Made by a program: the position numbers and the translations under genes. A model generated the notes under the pieces. The model worked only from the letters and a program-made list of their open reading frames with translations. It was not told the origin of the DNA and made no database searches. Shown piece by piece: positions 17,459-25,540 of a DNA stretch of 64,000 bases (the first letter of the stretch is position 1; every line of letters begins with the position of its first letter). Source of the stretch: Pedobacter sp. Leaf41 (GTDB taxonomy: Bacteria > Bacteroidota > Bacteroidia > Sphingobacteriales > Sphingobacteriaceae); NCBI RefSeq assembly GCF_001422545.1, contig NZ_LMLE01000001.1, positions 311,373 through 375,372 of the forward strand. The letters run 5' to 3'.

Positions 17459-17851
17459 TTAAGCTTCAACTTCGTCTAAAATACCATCAGTCTTTCTGCT
17501 TGCTACTAATCTTTCGCGGTGTTGCATTCCCCAATTTCTAAGTTCGTCAATCACTTTATCTAAAGATCCACTGTATGCAGTGAGCTCGTAAGTAACAGTT
17601 ACAGGAGTGGTAGGGAACACTTTACGCAGTACAAATTCGTTCAGTTCCAACTCCTTTAATTCTTTCGATAAAATTTTAGGGGTAATGTCGCCTAACGACT
17701 TTTGAATTTCATTAAAACGTTTCGGGCCATCCTGAAGTGTTAATATTAATGGTAACTTCCATTTTCCGTTTAAAACATAAAGGGCATCTCTTACTGCATT
17801 TAAACTGGTATTACAAGTTTCAAGGGTGTGAATTTCTCTGTTAAAAGCCAT
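17459..17851 (-). CDS. HxlR-family winged-helix regulator
   Basis: 130 residues with the HxlR layout: an N-terminal Cys (C13, in ETCNTSLNAVRDAL), the helix YVLNGKWKLPLILTLQDGPKRFNEIQKSL, the recognition helix DITPKILSKELKELELNEFV and a wing VTYELTAYSGSL, then a dimerisation helix. Cys near this position serves as a thiol sensor in HxlR proteins such as YodB and HypR. A C-terminal acidic tail follows. The gene stands alone; a perfect palindrome lies 15 nt before its start and is a candidate site for self-regulation. The sensed compound is unknown. Confidence 0.92.
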   Translation of the reverse strand: MAFNREIHTLETCNTSLNAVRDALYVLNGKWKLPLILTLQDGPKRFNEIQKSLGDITPKILSKELKELELNEFVLRKVFPTTPVTVTYELTAYSGSLDKVIDELRNWGMQHRERLVASRKTDGILDEVEA

Positions 17852-17866
17852 GGTATAAAGTTAATA

Positions 17867-17902
17867 ACTTTCCCAAAGGATACTGCTATCCTTTGGGAAA
17901 GT
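17867..17902. promoter_or_regulatory. Perfect 36-nt palindrome upstream of the HxlR gene
   Basis: ACTTTCCCAAAGGATA (17867-17882) and its exact complement (17887-17902) flank a 4-nt centre CTGC. It begins 15 nt upstream of the hxlR-type ATG on the minus strand, where an operator or a leader hairpin covering the ribosome-binding region would sit. No T-run follows on either side, which argues against a simple terminator. Confidence 0.65.
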
Positions 17903-17977
17903 AGTACCCTTTTGATATCACAGTAGATTTTCACTTTTTAGCGCTATTTTAAAATCATTTGGTACAATTCTTCTAGC

Positions 17978-18202
17978 TTACTTTTTCTTCCAGCCTTTTT
18001 GCATTTTTTTGTAAGCTTTCTTGCTAATTTTCGATTTCTTTTTAGAGCGGGATTTGCCCTTCTTTTTACGGGCATTGATGTTATTAACCAACGAATTTTT
18101 TACGCCAAGCTTATTCTTCTTCTGGCCTTTTTTCTTTGCTTTTTTGTCTTTTTTCTTTCCGCCTTTTTTCTTACTGTCTTTTTTCTTCTTTTCCTTTGCC
18201 AT
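17978..18202 (-). CDS. Very small, extremely lysine-rich protein
   Basis: A 74-residue protein in which about 36 residues are Lys (plus 2 Arg), arranged as KKK runs with Gly, Ser and Asp between them; the only less charged part is LGVKNSLVNNINA in the middle. The start MAKEKKKK is preceded by AGAAGATA, a plausible start context. No known family is recognised. Its composition suggests binding to nucleic acids or ribosomes, like very basic small ribosome-associated proteins, but this is inference. The opposite strand reads as a hydrophobic ORF only because poly-Lys codons reverse to Phe/Leu codons. Confidence 0.65.
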   Translation of the reverse strand: MAKEKKKKDSKKKGGKKKDKKAKKKGQKKNKLGVKNSLVNNINARKKKGKSRSKKKSKISKKAYKKMQKGWKKK

Positions 18203-18314
18203 TATCTTCTTATTAAATAAATATGAGTAACAACATTCTACAGGTGCAAAGGTTCGTTTAATTTAAATTTGGTATTAGGAATTAATAAATTGGTGCTCAG
18301 TTTTTGGCTGATCG

Positions 18315-18755
18315 CTATCCAAGTTTCATTGCTAAAATAGGGTACGGTTTACCCGCATCATCATTTTCAAAGCGTTCCATTATAACGAAGCCCAAATGTT
18401 TATAAAAGCCTACTGCTTGTTCATTTTGCTCGTTTACATCCACTTTTGTTGCCTTCTTTTCTTCGATCGCAAATTTCATCAATTCTTTACCAATTCCTTT
18501 GCCTCTCGCACTTGGATCAATAAATAGCATTTGAATAGTATCGTTTGATAAACCTAAAAATCCCAGGATAACATCATGCGCTTTGAAACAAAATAGATCA
18601 ACTAGATCGAAATATTTGGATAAAATCATTTGCTTATAAGTTAGAATATCCCTCTCGCTTAAAAAATGATGTGTTGCCCTTACGGATGCTTCCCATACTT
18701 TGATCAATATTTCATAATCATTTTGGGTTGCCTTGATGATATTTATTTTTTGCAT
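18315..18755 (-). CDS. GNAT family N-acetyltransferase
   Basis: 146 residues. Acetyl-CoA-binding motif A reads MLFIDPSARGKGIGKELMKFAIEE (about 79-102), followed by motif B in VDVNEQNEQAVGFYKHLGFVIMER (about 107-130). The N-terminal part (YEILIKVWEASVRATHHFLSERDI) matches the YjaB/PhnO-like group of small acetyltransferases that act on small molecules or peptides. The actual substrate cannot be read from the sequence. Single gene; the neighbouring genes on both sides show no functional link. Confidence 0.88.
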   Translation of the reverse strand: MQKINIIKATQNDYEILIKVWEASVRATHHFLSERDILTYKQMILSKYFDLVDLFCFKAHDVILGFLGLSNDTIQMLFIDPSARGKGIGKELMKFAIEEKKATKVDVNEQNEQAVGFYKHLGFVIMERFENDDAGKPYPILAMKLG

Positions 18756-18985
18756 TCCAGAGAGTTGATGGGGCGTTAATGTAGCTATTTTCAGACGAAA
18801 TCGATATCAGAAAGCAGATTTTTAATAAATCGCGAGCCATTAAGCTGAACATCAGAAACGAATATCAGTACATACCTCACAAATAATAAACAGATATAAA
18901 CACATATACATTTTGGAAACAAACATACCGGTGATGGCTTTAATATTGAACATTGATGAGGAACGAATTAAATATTTTACCGTAA

Positions 18986-20260
18986 ATGGCAAAACAAATT
19001 AAAGCAATTAAATGTCCGCACTGTGGCAGCATAGGTAAAACAGAAATCAAGGCTGATCATTTTATTTGCAGCAGTTGCAACACCGAATATTTTTTGGATA
19101 ATGACGACATCAACATTAACCACAATATAAATTACAATACCCCTCAATTTAATACAGGTGGAGGTAAAAAAGTCGGTCTAATTATTGGCTCGGTAGTCGC
19201 TGCATTTTTTGTTGTTGCATTGATAGTTCCATTACTTTTTGTAGGCAAAAAAAGCAATAATTTAAACGGATATGTTCGGCCAGAATTTAATTGGTATTCT
19301 CAAGAGCAGTTGGCTTATGCTGATAAAAATGGACACCCCATTGTTGTTGTTTTTGGTGCCCGCAGGTATTCGGGTAATGATGATGAAAATGAAACAGGTA
19401 CATATATTAGTTTTTACGATTTGATATCAGATAAAGAACTTAAGACACAAAAAATAGGGACTTTTAGTATTTCGAATAGTAACAATTTTAAATTAAAACA
19501 ATTTAGCAACGGCGATTTATATGCCATCGCCAATAAAACAACCATCTATAAAATCGATAAAGAAAATTATTCGCCAATTGATGTAACGCAAAGCTTATTT
19601 AAAAATCATACAGCGCTGGCGAGTGGTATTGCAAATGCAGAGTTTGCATATGATAGCAATGGAGAAGCCTTTAACTTGATGACTAACGAGGGTATGAATG
19701 TTTTCTTTTTCCCATTGATTGATAAAATTTACACCAAAGATGAAATGAGCGCCAGCCAACCTGCATTTGAGAAAAAAGAAATAAATGAAAAGCTAAAAAC
19801 ACAATATAGGTTTTCGTTGCATAGTGATGATTACCCTGAAGAGAAAATACAATTGTTTAAATATACCATGAAAGATAATGAAGGCGGACCTGATTATTAT
19901 GTGCATTTAAGCTGGATGAATTATAGAGGTAAAAAAATACTCAACTATTTTCTTTGGGATGTTCTCCGTTCTTACACCGATCTCACCCCAGGCAGGGTGT
20001 ATTTTGATCCTAAAATTCTATTTAGTGATAACGACTATGTAGTTATCGCTACCGATAAAACCCCGGCAGATAAATCACCAACTAATATTCAATGCATTGA
20101 TGCAAAAAACGGTAAGTTAGTCTTTAGCTACCCAGTTCCAACTCATGAAAATTTCCATGATGGCATTCGGTACAAAGATGGATTTGTGGTCAGAGCAGGC
20201 AGTTTCCTGCTCGCTATTGAAATGGACGGAAAATTAATTAAAGAATTTAAATTAAGGTAA
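18986..20260 (+). CDS. Zinc-ribbon membrane protein with large extracytoplasmic domain
   Basis: 424 residues. A zinc ribbon at the N-terminus has CPHC at 10-13 and CSSC at 28-31, followed by an Asn-rich linker, one membrane helix (VGLIIGSVVAAFFVVALIVPLLFV, about 63-86) and a ~335-residue domain outside the cytoplasm with beta-propeller-like repeats (for example NIQCIDAKNGKLVFSYP, and FLLAIEMDGKLIKEFKL at the end). The family is not one I can name. The layout recalls B. subtilis YdjG/YdjH, zinc-ribbon membrane proteins in an operon with the SPFH protein YdjI. The next gene starts 3 nt after its stop and encodes an SPFH protein, which supports that comparison. Confidence 0.75.
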   Translation: MAKQIKAIKCPHCGSIGKTEIKADHFICSSCNTEYFLDNDDININHNINYNTPQFNTGGGKKVGLIIGSVVAAFFVVALIVPLLFVGKKSNNLNGYVRPEFNWYSQEQLAYADKNGHPIVVVFGARRYSGNDDENETGTYISFYDLISDKELKTQKIGTFSISNSNNFKLKQFSNGDLYAIANKTTIYKIDKENYSPIDVTQSLFKNHTALASGIANAEFAYDSNGEAFNLMTNEGMNVFFFPLIDKIYTKDEMSASQPAFEKKEINEKLKTQYRFSLHSDDYPEEKIQLFKYTMKDNEGGPDYYVHLSWMNYRGKKILNYFLWDVLRSYTDLTPGRVYFDPKILFSDNDYVVIATDKTPADKSPTNIQCIDAKNGKLVFSYPVPTHENFHDGIRYKDGFVVRAGSFLLAIEMDGKLIKEFKLR

Positions 20261-20263
20261 ACC

Positions 20264-21265
20264 ATGGGAATAATAAACTTTTTCAAAAACCAGTTATCTC
20301 AGGTAATAGAATGGGATAATCAAAACCCAGAGATTTTAGTGTACAAGTTTCCATCTGGTAATGATGAACTTAAAAATGCCAGTAAACTAATTGTAGGGCC
20401 AGGGCAGGGTGCCTTATTGGTTTACGAAGGAAAGCTAACTGATGAAATTACAGCAGAGGGCATTTATGATCTGGAAACTGATAATCATCCTTTCATTACC
20501 ACGCTATTAAAATTGCGTACTGCTTTTGAAAGTGAACACAAATTGAAAATTTATTTCTACCGTACATCAGAAAATGTAAACCAGGGATGGGGCACTGTTC
20601 AGGCTATTAAATATATTGATCCCGTTTATAAGATTCCAGTTGAGCTTGGTGCAAACGGCTCATTTTCGTTTAAAATAGCAGATGCGAAACATTTATTCAG
20701 TAATGTAATTGGCTCGTCAGATCAATACACTGTTCTTGATGCAAGGCAAATGCTCCAAAGTCGTTTTCCGCAAGGCATAGCCTCTTCGCTTGCACAAGGT
20801 GGCGTGTCTTATCAAAACATTGATGCGCAACTGCCACTGCTTTCTCACAATATAAAAGATCAGATTAATAATGAGGTAAGTAACCTGGGTTTCGTTCTAA
20901 CGGATTTTAAACTTAACGGGACAGTGTTCGACGAGGCTACAAAAGAACGAATTGGAAAGATTGCAGATATCACTGCCGATGCTATGGCTGCAGGAGAAGG
21001 TGGTTTAACTTATGTAGAGCTTGAAAAGTTAAGAGCCTTAAGAGATGCCGCCCGAAATGAGGGAGGTTTGGCAGGAGCGGGTTTACAGTTTGGGGTAGGC
21101 ATGGAGATTGGAAAAACTTTCGATACCATACGCAACGAACAGATTGACAATTCTGCTGCCGATCCGGTTGCGAAACTCCAACAGCTAAAACTTCTTTTAG
21201 ATGAAGGCATTATTACGCAGCATGAGTTTGATCAAAAGAAAACAGAATGGCTAAATAAGTTTTAA
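20264..21265 (+). CDS. SPFH/Band-7-like protein with C-terminal SHOCT domain (YdjI-like)
   Basis: 333 residues. The N-terminus (FFKNQLSQVIEWDNQNPEILVYKFP) and the following LIVGPGQGALLVYEGKLTDEITAEGIYDLETDNHPFITTLLKL match the YdjI group of SPFH proteins, often annotated as virion core proteins. A helical segment (about 220-265) follows the SPFH fold. The end, DPVAKLQQLKLLLDEGIITQHEFDQKKTEWL (about 298-331), is a SHOCT domain, a short oligomerisation module. There is no membrane helix, so it probably assembles at the cytoplasmic membrane face with its zinc-ribbon partner. Stress- or membrane-related work is inferred from the B. subtilis relatives. Confidence 0.88.
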   Translation: MGIINFFKNQLSQVIEWDNQNPEILVYKFPSGNDELKNASKLIVGPGQGALLVYEGKLTDEITAEGIYDLETDNHPFITTLLKLRTAFESEHKLKIYFYRTSENVNQGWGTVQAIKYIDPVYKIPVELGANGSFSFKIADAKHLFSNVIGSSDQYTVLDARQMLQSRFPQGIASSLAQGGVSYQNIDAQLPLLSHNIKDQINNEVSNLGFVLTDFKLNGTVFDEATKERIGKIADITADAMAAGEGGLTYVELEKLRALRDAARNEGGLAGAGLQFGVGMEIGKTFDTIRNEQIDNSAADPVAKLQQLKLLLDEGIITQHEFDQKKTEWLNKF

Positions 21266-21275
21266 AGAAACCGTT

Positions 21276-21515
21276 ATGAAAAAGATTATTGGAGTTTTTA
21301 TTGTTCTTCTTGTTATTGCTTTTTTAGGCATATTGGGTTTGAGAATTTGGAATATCGAAGTGGTGAGCCTGCAAACAGTAATAAAAAGCAGTGCTACCTT
21401 GCTAATATTAGGCATCGCCATCGTGGTGCTTATTATCAGTTACGGATTTTATTTTAAGGATAACGCAGAAGGTTACGATAAGTCCGTAGGTAATCGGGCA
21501 CATCCTAAGGTTTAA
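21276..21515 (+). CDS. Small two-helix membrane protein, third gene of the SPFH operon
   Basis: 79 residues with two hydrophobic helices, IIGVFIVLLVIAFLGILGLRIW (about 3-24) and SATLLILGIAIVVLIISYGFYF (about 39-60), joined by a short loop, and a charged tail (KDNAEGYDKSVGNRAHPKV). It starts 10 nt after the SPFH gene and is followed by a strong hairpin, so it closes the operon. No family is recognised. Its place suggests a membrane anchor or partner for the SPFH assembly, which is inference. Confidence 0.75.
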   Translation: MKKIIGVFIVLLVIAFLGILGLRIWNIEVVSLQTVIKSSATLLILGIAIVVLIISYGFYFKDNAEGYDKSVGNRAHPKV

Positions 21516-21545
21516 AGGTCAAGAAGAATAGGGTCTTAAATGAAA

Positions 21546-21573
21546 AAAGCGGTTTGAATAAACAAATCGCTTT
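21546..21573 (+). terminator. Terminator of the SPFH operon
   Basis: AAAGCGGTTTG (21546-21556) and CAAATCGCTTT (21563-21573) form an 11-bp stem with one G-T pair and a 6-nt loop, 30 nt after the last stop of the operon. Confidence 0.8.
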
Positions 21574-21681
21574 CTGTAGCCCAAGCGTTACAGTTGTCAA
21601 ACACCTTTCGGGACGATTTGATACTTTTGGCGAACATGGGCGGTGATCTATTGACCAGCCTATGAGACAAATTCGCTATGT

Positions 21682-21960
21682 TTAACTAAAGCTAGCCAAT
21701 GCTTCAGTCGGTGTGAGAACGGCAAGATTGCTCTTTTTAAAATCTTTGGTATTTCGAGTGACAATAAAATCTAAATCGGGGATGCTTAGGGCACTATGGT
21801 ATTGAATGGCATCTTCAAATCTTTAAAATCCGTTTTAAGCGACTGACGAATAACAGCAGCTGTTACGTCTGTTATTTCCGTCATATCAGCCAGTTCCTCC
21901 AGCAATCTCAAAATAGCATTTCCGGGCATATACTGACGAAGAATGTAATATATGTTATTG
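21682..21960 (-). pseudogene. Decayed PIN-domain (VapC-like) toxin
   Basis: Read on the minus strand from about 21959, the sequence gives NIYYILRQYMPGN, then LLEELADMTEITDVTAAVIRQ and SLKTDFKD. A single-base loss near 21816-21820 shifts the frame. After it comes EDAIQYHSALSIPDLDFIVTRNTKDFKKS, then NLAVLTPTEALASFS and the stop at 21682-21684. These are the C-terminal two-thirds of a PIN-domain ribonuclease toxin, with the D-x-x-D/E-D-A-I-Q and T-R-N-x-x-D-F acidic sites. The first third, with the first catalytic Asp, is missing: the antitoxin end runs directly into this segment. It cannot make an active toxin. Confidence 0.8.
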
Positions 21961-22080
21961 TAAGATAGATTTCAGGTAATTTTCTACGATATCACATAAA
22001 CTCTTTCCTTTTTGGCGGGCATATTTTTTAGCCGAATCAATTACTGTATCCTCTATCGTTAATGTGAGTTTAGTAATCAG
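21955..22080 (-). pseudogene. Antitoxin remnant (DUF6364-like) upstream of the PIN relic
   Basis: Minus-strand frame ITKLTLTIEDTVIDSAKKY, continuing ARQKGKSLCDIVENYLKSILQ and stop (21955-21957), matches the short antitoxins that precede PIN toxins in Bacteroidetes. No ATG opens the frame: the codon where Met is expected is CTG at 22080-22078, and an in-frame stop lies a little upstream. The start has probably mutated, or a rare CTG start is used. With the toxin gone there is no selection to keep it. Its last codons overlap the start of the PIN fragment, showing where the deletion joined. Confidence 0.65.
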
Positions 22081-22140
22081 AACACGTGTGATAACTAAAT
22101 CAAATATACGTGCTTAGAATCTCATTTAAAAAGACTGCAC

Positions 22141-22195
22141 CAAAAAAAAATCAACAAAAAAAACCTTCAGATTTTGAAGGTTTTTTGTTGATTTT
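22141..22195 (-). terminator. Terminator after the first tRNA pair
   Basis: AAACCTTCA and TGAAGGTTT (core 22161-22183) are extended by A-rich/T-rich arms and a second block TCAAC/GTTGA with a 2-nt bulge. On the minus strand it follows tRNA-Glu (ends 22238) and has a T-run, so it ends this tRNA transcript. Confidence 0.8.
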
Positions 22196-22237
22196 TATGG
22201 AATAAATCTCCATGTTGTTTCCGTGACGGAGTTTCTG

Positions 22238-22309
22238 TAGCCCGTAGGGGAATCGAACCCCTGTTTCCAGAATGAAAATCTGGCGTCCTCACCCCTAGAC
22301 GAACGGGCC
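22238..22309 (-). tRNA. tRNA-Glu (anticodon TTC), copy 1
   Basis: Minus strand GGCCCGTTCGTCTAGGGGTG begins a 72-nt cloverleaf. Acceptor GGCCCGT pairs with ACGGGCT, the anticodon stem CCAGA/TCTGG carries loop TTTTCAT with anticodon TTC, and the T arm is CAGGGGTTCGATTCCCCTA. CCA is not encoded. It is the second gene of a pair whose first is the initiator tRNA. Its sequence is the same as that of copy 2 at 22696. Confidence 0.97.
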
Positions 22310-22340
22310 ATTAAATAATTAGAGTGTCTTTCAACTCTTC

Positions 22341-22416
<76 letters not shown>

Positions 22417-22453
22417 CTCTATATCTTCAAAAGATTCTTCGTTTGAAGGAGTG

Positions 22454-22482
22454 CAAAGGTATATAATATTTTCAGTTTTCAA
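22454..22482 (-). promoter_or_regulatory. Promoter of the first fMet-Glu tRNA pair
   Basis: On the minus strand TACCTTTG (22461-22454) fits TAnnTTTG exactly, with TTG at 22482-22480, 18 nt upstream. The tRNA begins at 22416, about 38 nt downstream. Confidence 0.75.
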
Positions 22483-22645
22483 AAGGCTTCTCAAAGATTT
22501 TCGGAATATTTAAATTATCTGCTTGATTTTTAATGGATTATTTTTTATGAGGCTGATTTTTTATTGGTCTTGCAGAAAAGGGGAAGATATAGGGGAAGCA
22601 AAACTCCAGACAGGCACGATACCAAACGATACTCGTAAACGAAAA

Positions 22646-22683
22646 AAAGTTGATCGTCAGCGGTATCGCTTTAAATCAACTTT
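22646..22683 (-). terminator. Terminator after the second tRNA pair
   Basis: AAAGTTGAT (22646-22654) and ATCAACTTT (22675-22683) form a perfect 9-bp stem around a 20-nt loop, with a T-run on the minus strand after it. It ends transcription 13 nt after tRNA-Glu copy 2. Confidence 0.75.
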
Positions 22684-22695
22684 CTGTTATTAGTG

Positions 22696-22767
22696 TAGCC
22701 CGTAGGGGAATCGAACCCCTGTTTCCAGAATGAAAATCTGGCGTCCTCACCCCTAGACGAACGGGCC
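22696..22767 (-). tRNA. tRNA-Glu (anticodon TTC), copy 2
   Basis: Identical to the copy at 22238-22309 over its 72 nt: same acceptor with G-T first pair, anticodon TTC in loop TTTTCAT and no encoded CCA. It lies downstream of a second initiator tRNA with its own promoter and terminator. Confidence 0.97.
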
Positions 22768-22847
22768 ATTAAATCAGTCTTGAGTCTTTAGTTCTCAGTC
22801 TTGAGTCAATAAGACTTCGGACTTGGTACTGACCATTTCAGACTACT

Positions 22848-22923
<76 letters not shown>

Positions 22924-22984
22924 TTATATACAACTCGTTTTTTCACTTGAATTAAATCCTTAACTCTGTTTCCGAATTGGAATG

Positions 22985-23015
22985 CAAAGATATAATTCGT
23001 TTCTTTGTGCTGCAA
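22985..23015 (-). promoter_or_regulatory. Promoter of the second fMet-Glu tRNA pair
   Basis: On the minus strand TATCTTTG (22992-22985) fits TAnnTTTG, with TTG at 23015-23013, 20 nt upstream. It lies in the divergent gap before era. Confidence 0.75.
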
Positions 23016-23037
23016 ATTTTTTTTTAAAAATATTTCT

Positions 23038-23934
23038 ATGGCGCATAAAGCAGGTTTTGTTAGTATAATAGGTAAACCCAATGTTGGCAAATCTACCCTA
23101 ATGAATGTGCTTGTTGGCGAGCGACTTAGCATCATAACTCCTAAAGCGCAAACCACAAGACATCGTATTTTAGGTATCGTAAATGAGGAAGATTATCAGA
23201 TCGTTTTTTCTGATACTCCGGGTATTATTAAGCCAAAATACTCTTTGCAGGAGAGTATGATGAGCTTTGTGAACGGATCTTTGACCGATGCCGATGTACT
23301 TTTATTCGTTACAGACATCAACGAAACGCATGATGAAGATGATGTTTTAGAGAAAATACTAAACCGTGATATTCCTACAATTGTGTTGATTAATAAAATC
23401 GACAAAGCGTTGCAAGAGCAGGTTGATGAAAAAATTGCTTATTGGCAAGAAAAGCTAAATCCCATTTCTATTTATGCCATCTCGGCCTTACATAAACATA
23501 ATATAGATGGAATTTTAGATCATGTTTTGCAGTTATTGCCCGAGCATCCGGCTTATTATGATAAGGAGGAACTAACCGATCGCTCGGAGCGTTTCTTCGT
23601 TTCTGAGATCATCCGCGAAAAGATTTTCTTAAACTACCAGAAAGAAATTCCTTACAGTACCGAGGTAATTGTTAAAAGTTTTAAGGAAGAAGAACTTAAA
23701 AATGGAAAAGGTAGCATGGTGCGGATCATGGCTGAAATTGTGGTAGAACGCGACTCACAGAAAAATATTTTAATTGGTACTGGTGGCAGCATGCTTAAAA
23801 AAGTAGGTACAGAAGCCCGTTTGGAAGTAGAGAAATTTTTGGATTCGAAAGTGTTTTTAGAGTTGTTTGTAAAAGTAATTCCTGATTGGAGAAGCAAAAA
23901 GAATTACCTAAAGAGCTTTGGTTACGATAATTAA
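23038..23934 (+). CDS. era: Ribosome assembly GTPase Era
   Basis: 298 residues. GTPase motifs are G1 GKPNVGKST (11-19), G3 DTPGI, G4 NKID and G5 SAL; the C-terminal KH domain appears in NILIGTGGSMLKKVGTEARLEVEKFL with the GxxG loop. Era binds the 3' end of 16S rRNA and helps assemble the 30S subunit. The ATG at 23038 (MAHKAGFVSIIGKP) fits Era N-termini; an upstream start at 23005 would overlap the tRNA promoter. der follows 128 nt later from its own promoter. Confidence 0.97.
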   Translation: MAHKAGFVSIIGKPNVGKSTLMNVLVGERLSIITPKAQTTRHRILGIVNEEDYQIVFSDTPGIIKPKYSLQESMMSFVNGSLTDADVLLFVTDINETHDEDDVLEKILNRDIPTIVLINKIDKALQEQVDEKIAYWQEKLNPISIYAISALHKHNIDGILDHVLQLLPEHPAYYDKEELTDRSERFFVSEIIREKIFLNYQKEIPYSTEVIVKSFKEEELKNGKGSMVRIMAEIVVERDSQKNILIGTGGSMLKKVGTEARLEVEKFLDSKVFLELFVKVIPDWRSKKNYLKSFGYDN

Positions 23935-23945
23935 CCGTACCTTTG
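23918..23945 (+). promoter_or_regulatory. Promoter of der
   Basis: TTG (23918-23920), 17 nt, then TACCTTTG (23938-23945) and GCAG: a textbook Bacteroidetes promoter. The upstream element lies within the last codons of era. It gives a leader of about 110 nt before the der ATG. Confidence 0.8.
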
Positions 23946-24062
23946 CAGCCCGAAATAAATCGGTTAGGAGTTGATAATCAATGGCTAATTGATATAGACA
24001 TAACAATTTTTACGTTTGTGATAGAAAATCTACAATCGTAAATTTACAATCATAAATACAAA

Positions 24063-25364
24063 ATGAGTAATATTATCGCCATCGTAGGCAGGCCAAACGT
24101 AGGCAAAAGCACCCTTTTTAATAGATTAACTGAAAGTCGCAAGGCAATTGTAGATGATATGAGCGGCGTAACCCGCGACAGACATTACGGCGTTGGCGAG
24201 TGGACGGACAAGCAATTTACCGTAATTGATACTGGTGGTTACGTAGCCAATTCTGAAGATGTTTATGAGGCGGCCATTCGCGAGCAGGTAATGATTGCTA
24301 TTGAAGAAGCAAGCGTTTTAGTATTCATGGTTGATGTAACGACTGGCATTACCGATTTGGATGATGATATTGCCCAGGTTTTACGCAGAAGTAAAAAACC
24401 TGTTTATGTTTGCGCAAACAAAGTAGATAATACTGCACTGTACAATGAAATCCATACTTTTTATGGTTTTGGTTTGGGCGAAGTTTACCCACTATCGTCA
24501 ATGACTGGTTCTGGTACAGGTGAGTTGTTAGACGAAATCGTTAAAAATTTCGAAGATATCCCTGAAGAAGAAAATCAACTGCCAAAAATTACCATCGCTG
24601 GTCGCCCAAATGTAGGTAAATCATCTTTGGTTAATGCTTTAATTGGGAAAGAGCGTAATATTGTAACCGCAAATGCTGGTACCACCCGCGATTCGATCAA
24701 AATTCATTATAACCAATTTGGGCATGAGTTTATGTTGATCGATACTGCCGGATTGCGTAAAAAAACTAAGGTTAAAGAAAACTTAGAATTTTACTCGGTA
24801 ATGCGTACCATCAAGGCCTTGGAAGAAGCTGATGTGGTGGTATTGATGATCGATGCTGTAGAAGGTATCGAAAGTCAGGATATTAATATTTTCCACCTTG
24901 CTGAAAAAAATAAAAAAGGTATTGTAATCTTAATCAACAAATGGGATTTGATTGAGAAAAATACGCAAACAATGAAAGCTTTCGAGGAGCAAATCCACGA
25001 GCGTATTCGTCCGTTTACCGATGTGCCTATTGTATTTACTTCAGTATTAAACAAGCAACGTATTTTCAAAGCCATTGAAGCTGCTTTAGAGGTTTACAAA
25101 AATCGTGGAAAGAAAATTCCTACATCGAAATTAAATGATGTAATGTTGCCGTTGATCGAAAAGTTTCCACCTCCGGCTTTAAAAGGTAAACACATTAAAA
25201 TAAAATACATTACGCAAATTAACGGCACCTCGCCAATGTTTGCGTTCTTCTGTAATTTGCCTCAGTATATTAAAGATCCTTATAAACGTTTCATTGAGAA
25301 TAAATTAAGAGAGAATTTTGATTTTTCAGGTTCGCCAATTCAAATATTTTTCCGACAAAAATAA
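24063..25364 (+). CDS. der: Ribosome assembly GTPase Der (EngA)
   Basis: 433 residues with two tandem GTPase domains: the first GRPNVGKST at about 8-16 with DTGGY, NKVD and SSM, and the second GRPNVGKSS at about 180-188 with DTAGL, NKWD and TSV. A KH-like C-terminal domain (about 350-433) ends in [10 protein letters not shown]. Two GTPase domains in one chain are unique to Der, which acts in 50S subunit maturation. It follows era, a common pairing of ribosome-assembly GTPases, but from its own promoter. Confidence 0.98.
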   Translation: MSNIIAIVGRPNVGKSTLFNRLTESRKAIVDDMSGVTRDRHYGVGEWTDKQFTVIDTGGYVANSEDVYEAAIREQVMIAIEEASVLVFMVDVTTGITDLDDDIAQVLRRSKKPVYVCANKVDNTALYNEIHTFYGFGLGEVYPLSSMTGSGTGELLDEIVKNFEDIPEEENQLPKITIAGRPNVGKSSLVNALIGKERNIVTANAGTTRDSIKIHYNQFGHEFMLIDTAGLRKKTKVKENLEFYSVMRTIKALEEADVVVLMIDAVEGIESQDINIFHLAEKNKKGIVILINKWDLIEKNTQTMKAFEEQIHERIRPFTDVPIVFTSVLNKQRIFKAIEAALEVYKNRGKKIPTSKLNDVMLPLIEKFPPPALKGKHIKIKYITQINGTSPMFAFFCNLPQYIKDPYKRFIENKLRENFDFSGSPIQIFFRQK

Positions 25365-25410
25365 GCAGGTGACACTGGGGTTAACGGAAGCCTAATTTAA
25401 TATGATAAAT

Positions 25411-25449
25411 AAGCAGGGGTCGCATTCTATAGGAAAACGACCCCTGCTT
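25411..25449 (+). terminator. Terminator of der
   Basis: AAGCAGGGGTCG (25411-25422) and CGACCCCTGCTT (25438-25449) form a perfect 12-bp GC-rich stem, followed by TGTTTT. Confidence 0.85.
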
Positions 25450-25540
25450 TGTTTTACCGTCATGGTGAAGTTACAATCAATCTCAAAGAAATTTTTATCA
25501 ATTTAGTGCAAGCCAAAAATTAATATTTTAAGTTTACGCC

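Noticed and set aside
17999..18230. Hydrophobic plus-strand frames opposite the lysine-rich gene
   Set aside because: AAA/AAG codons read in reverse give TTT/CTT, so Phe/Leu-rich frames are expected artefacts.
20264..21265. Phage origin from the virion-core-like annotation of YdjI-type proteins
   Set aside because: The SPFH-SHOCT protein is a cellular family, and no phage structural, lysis or integrase gene is near.
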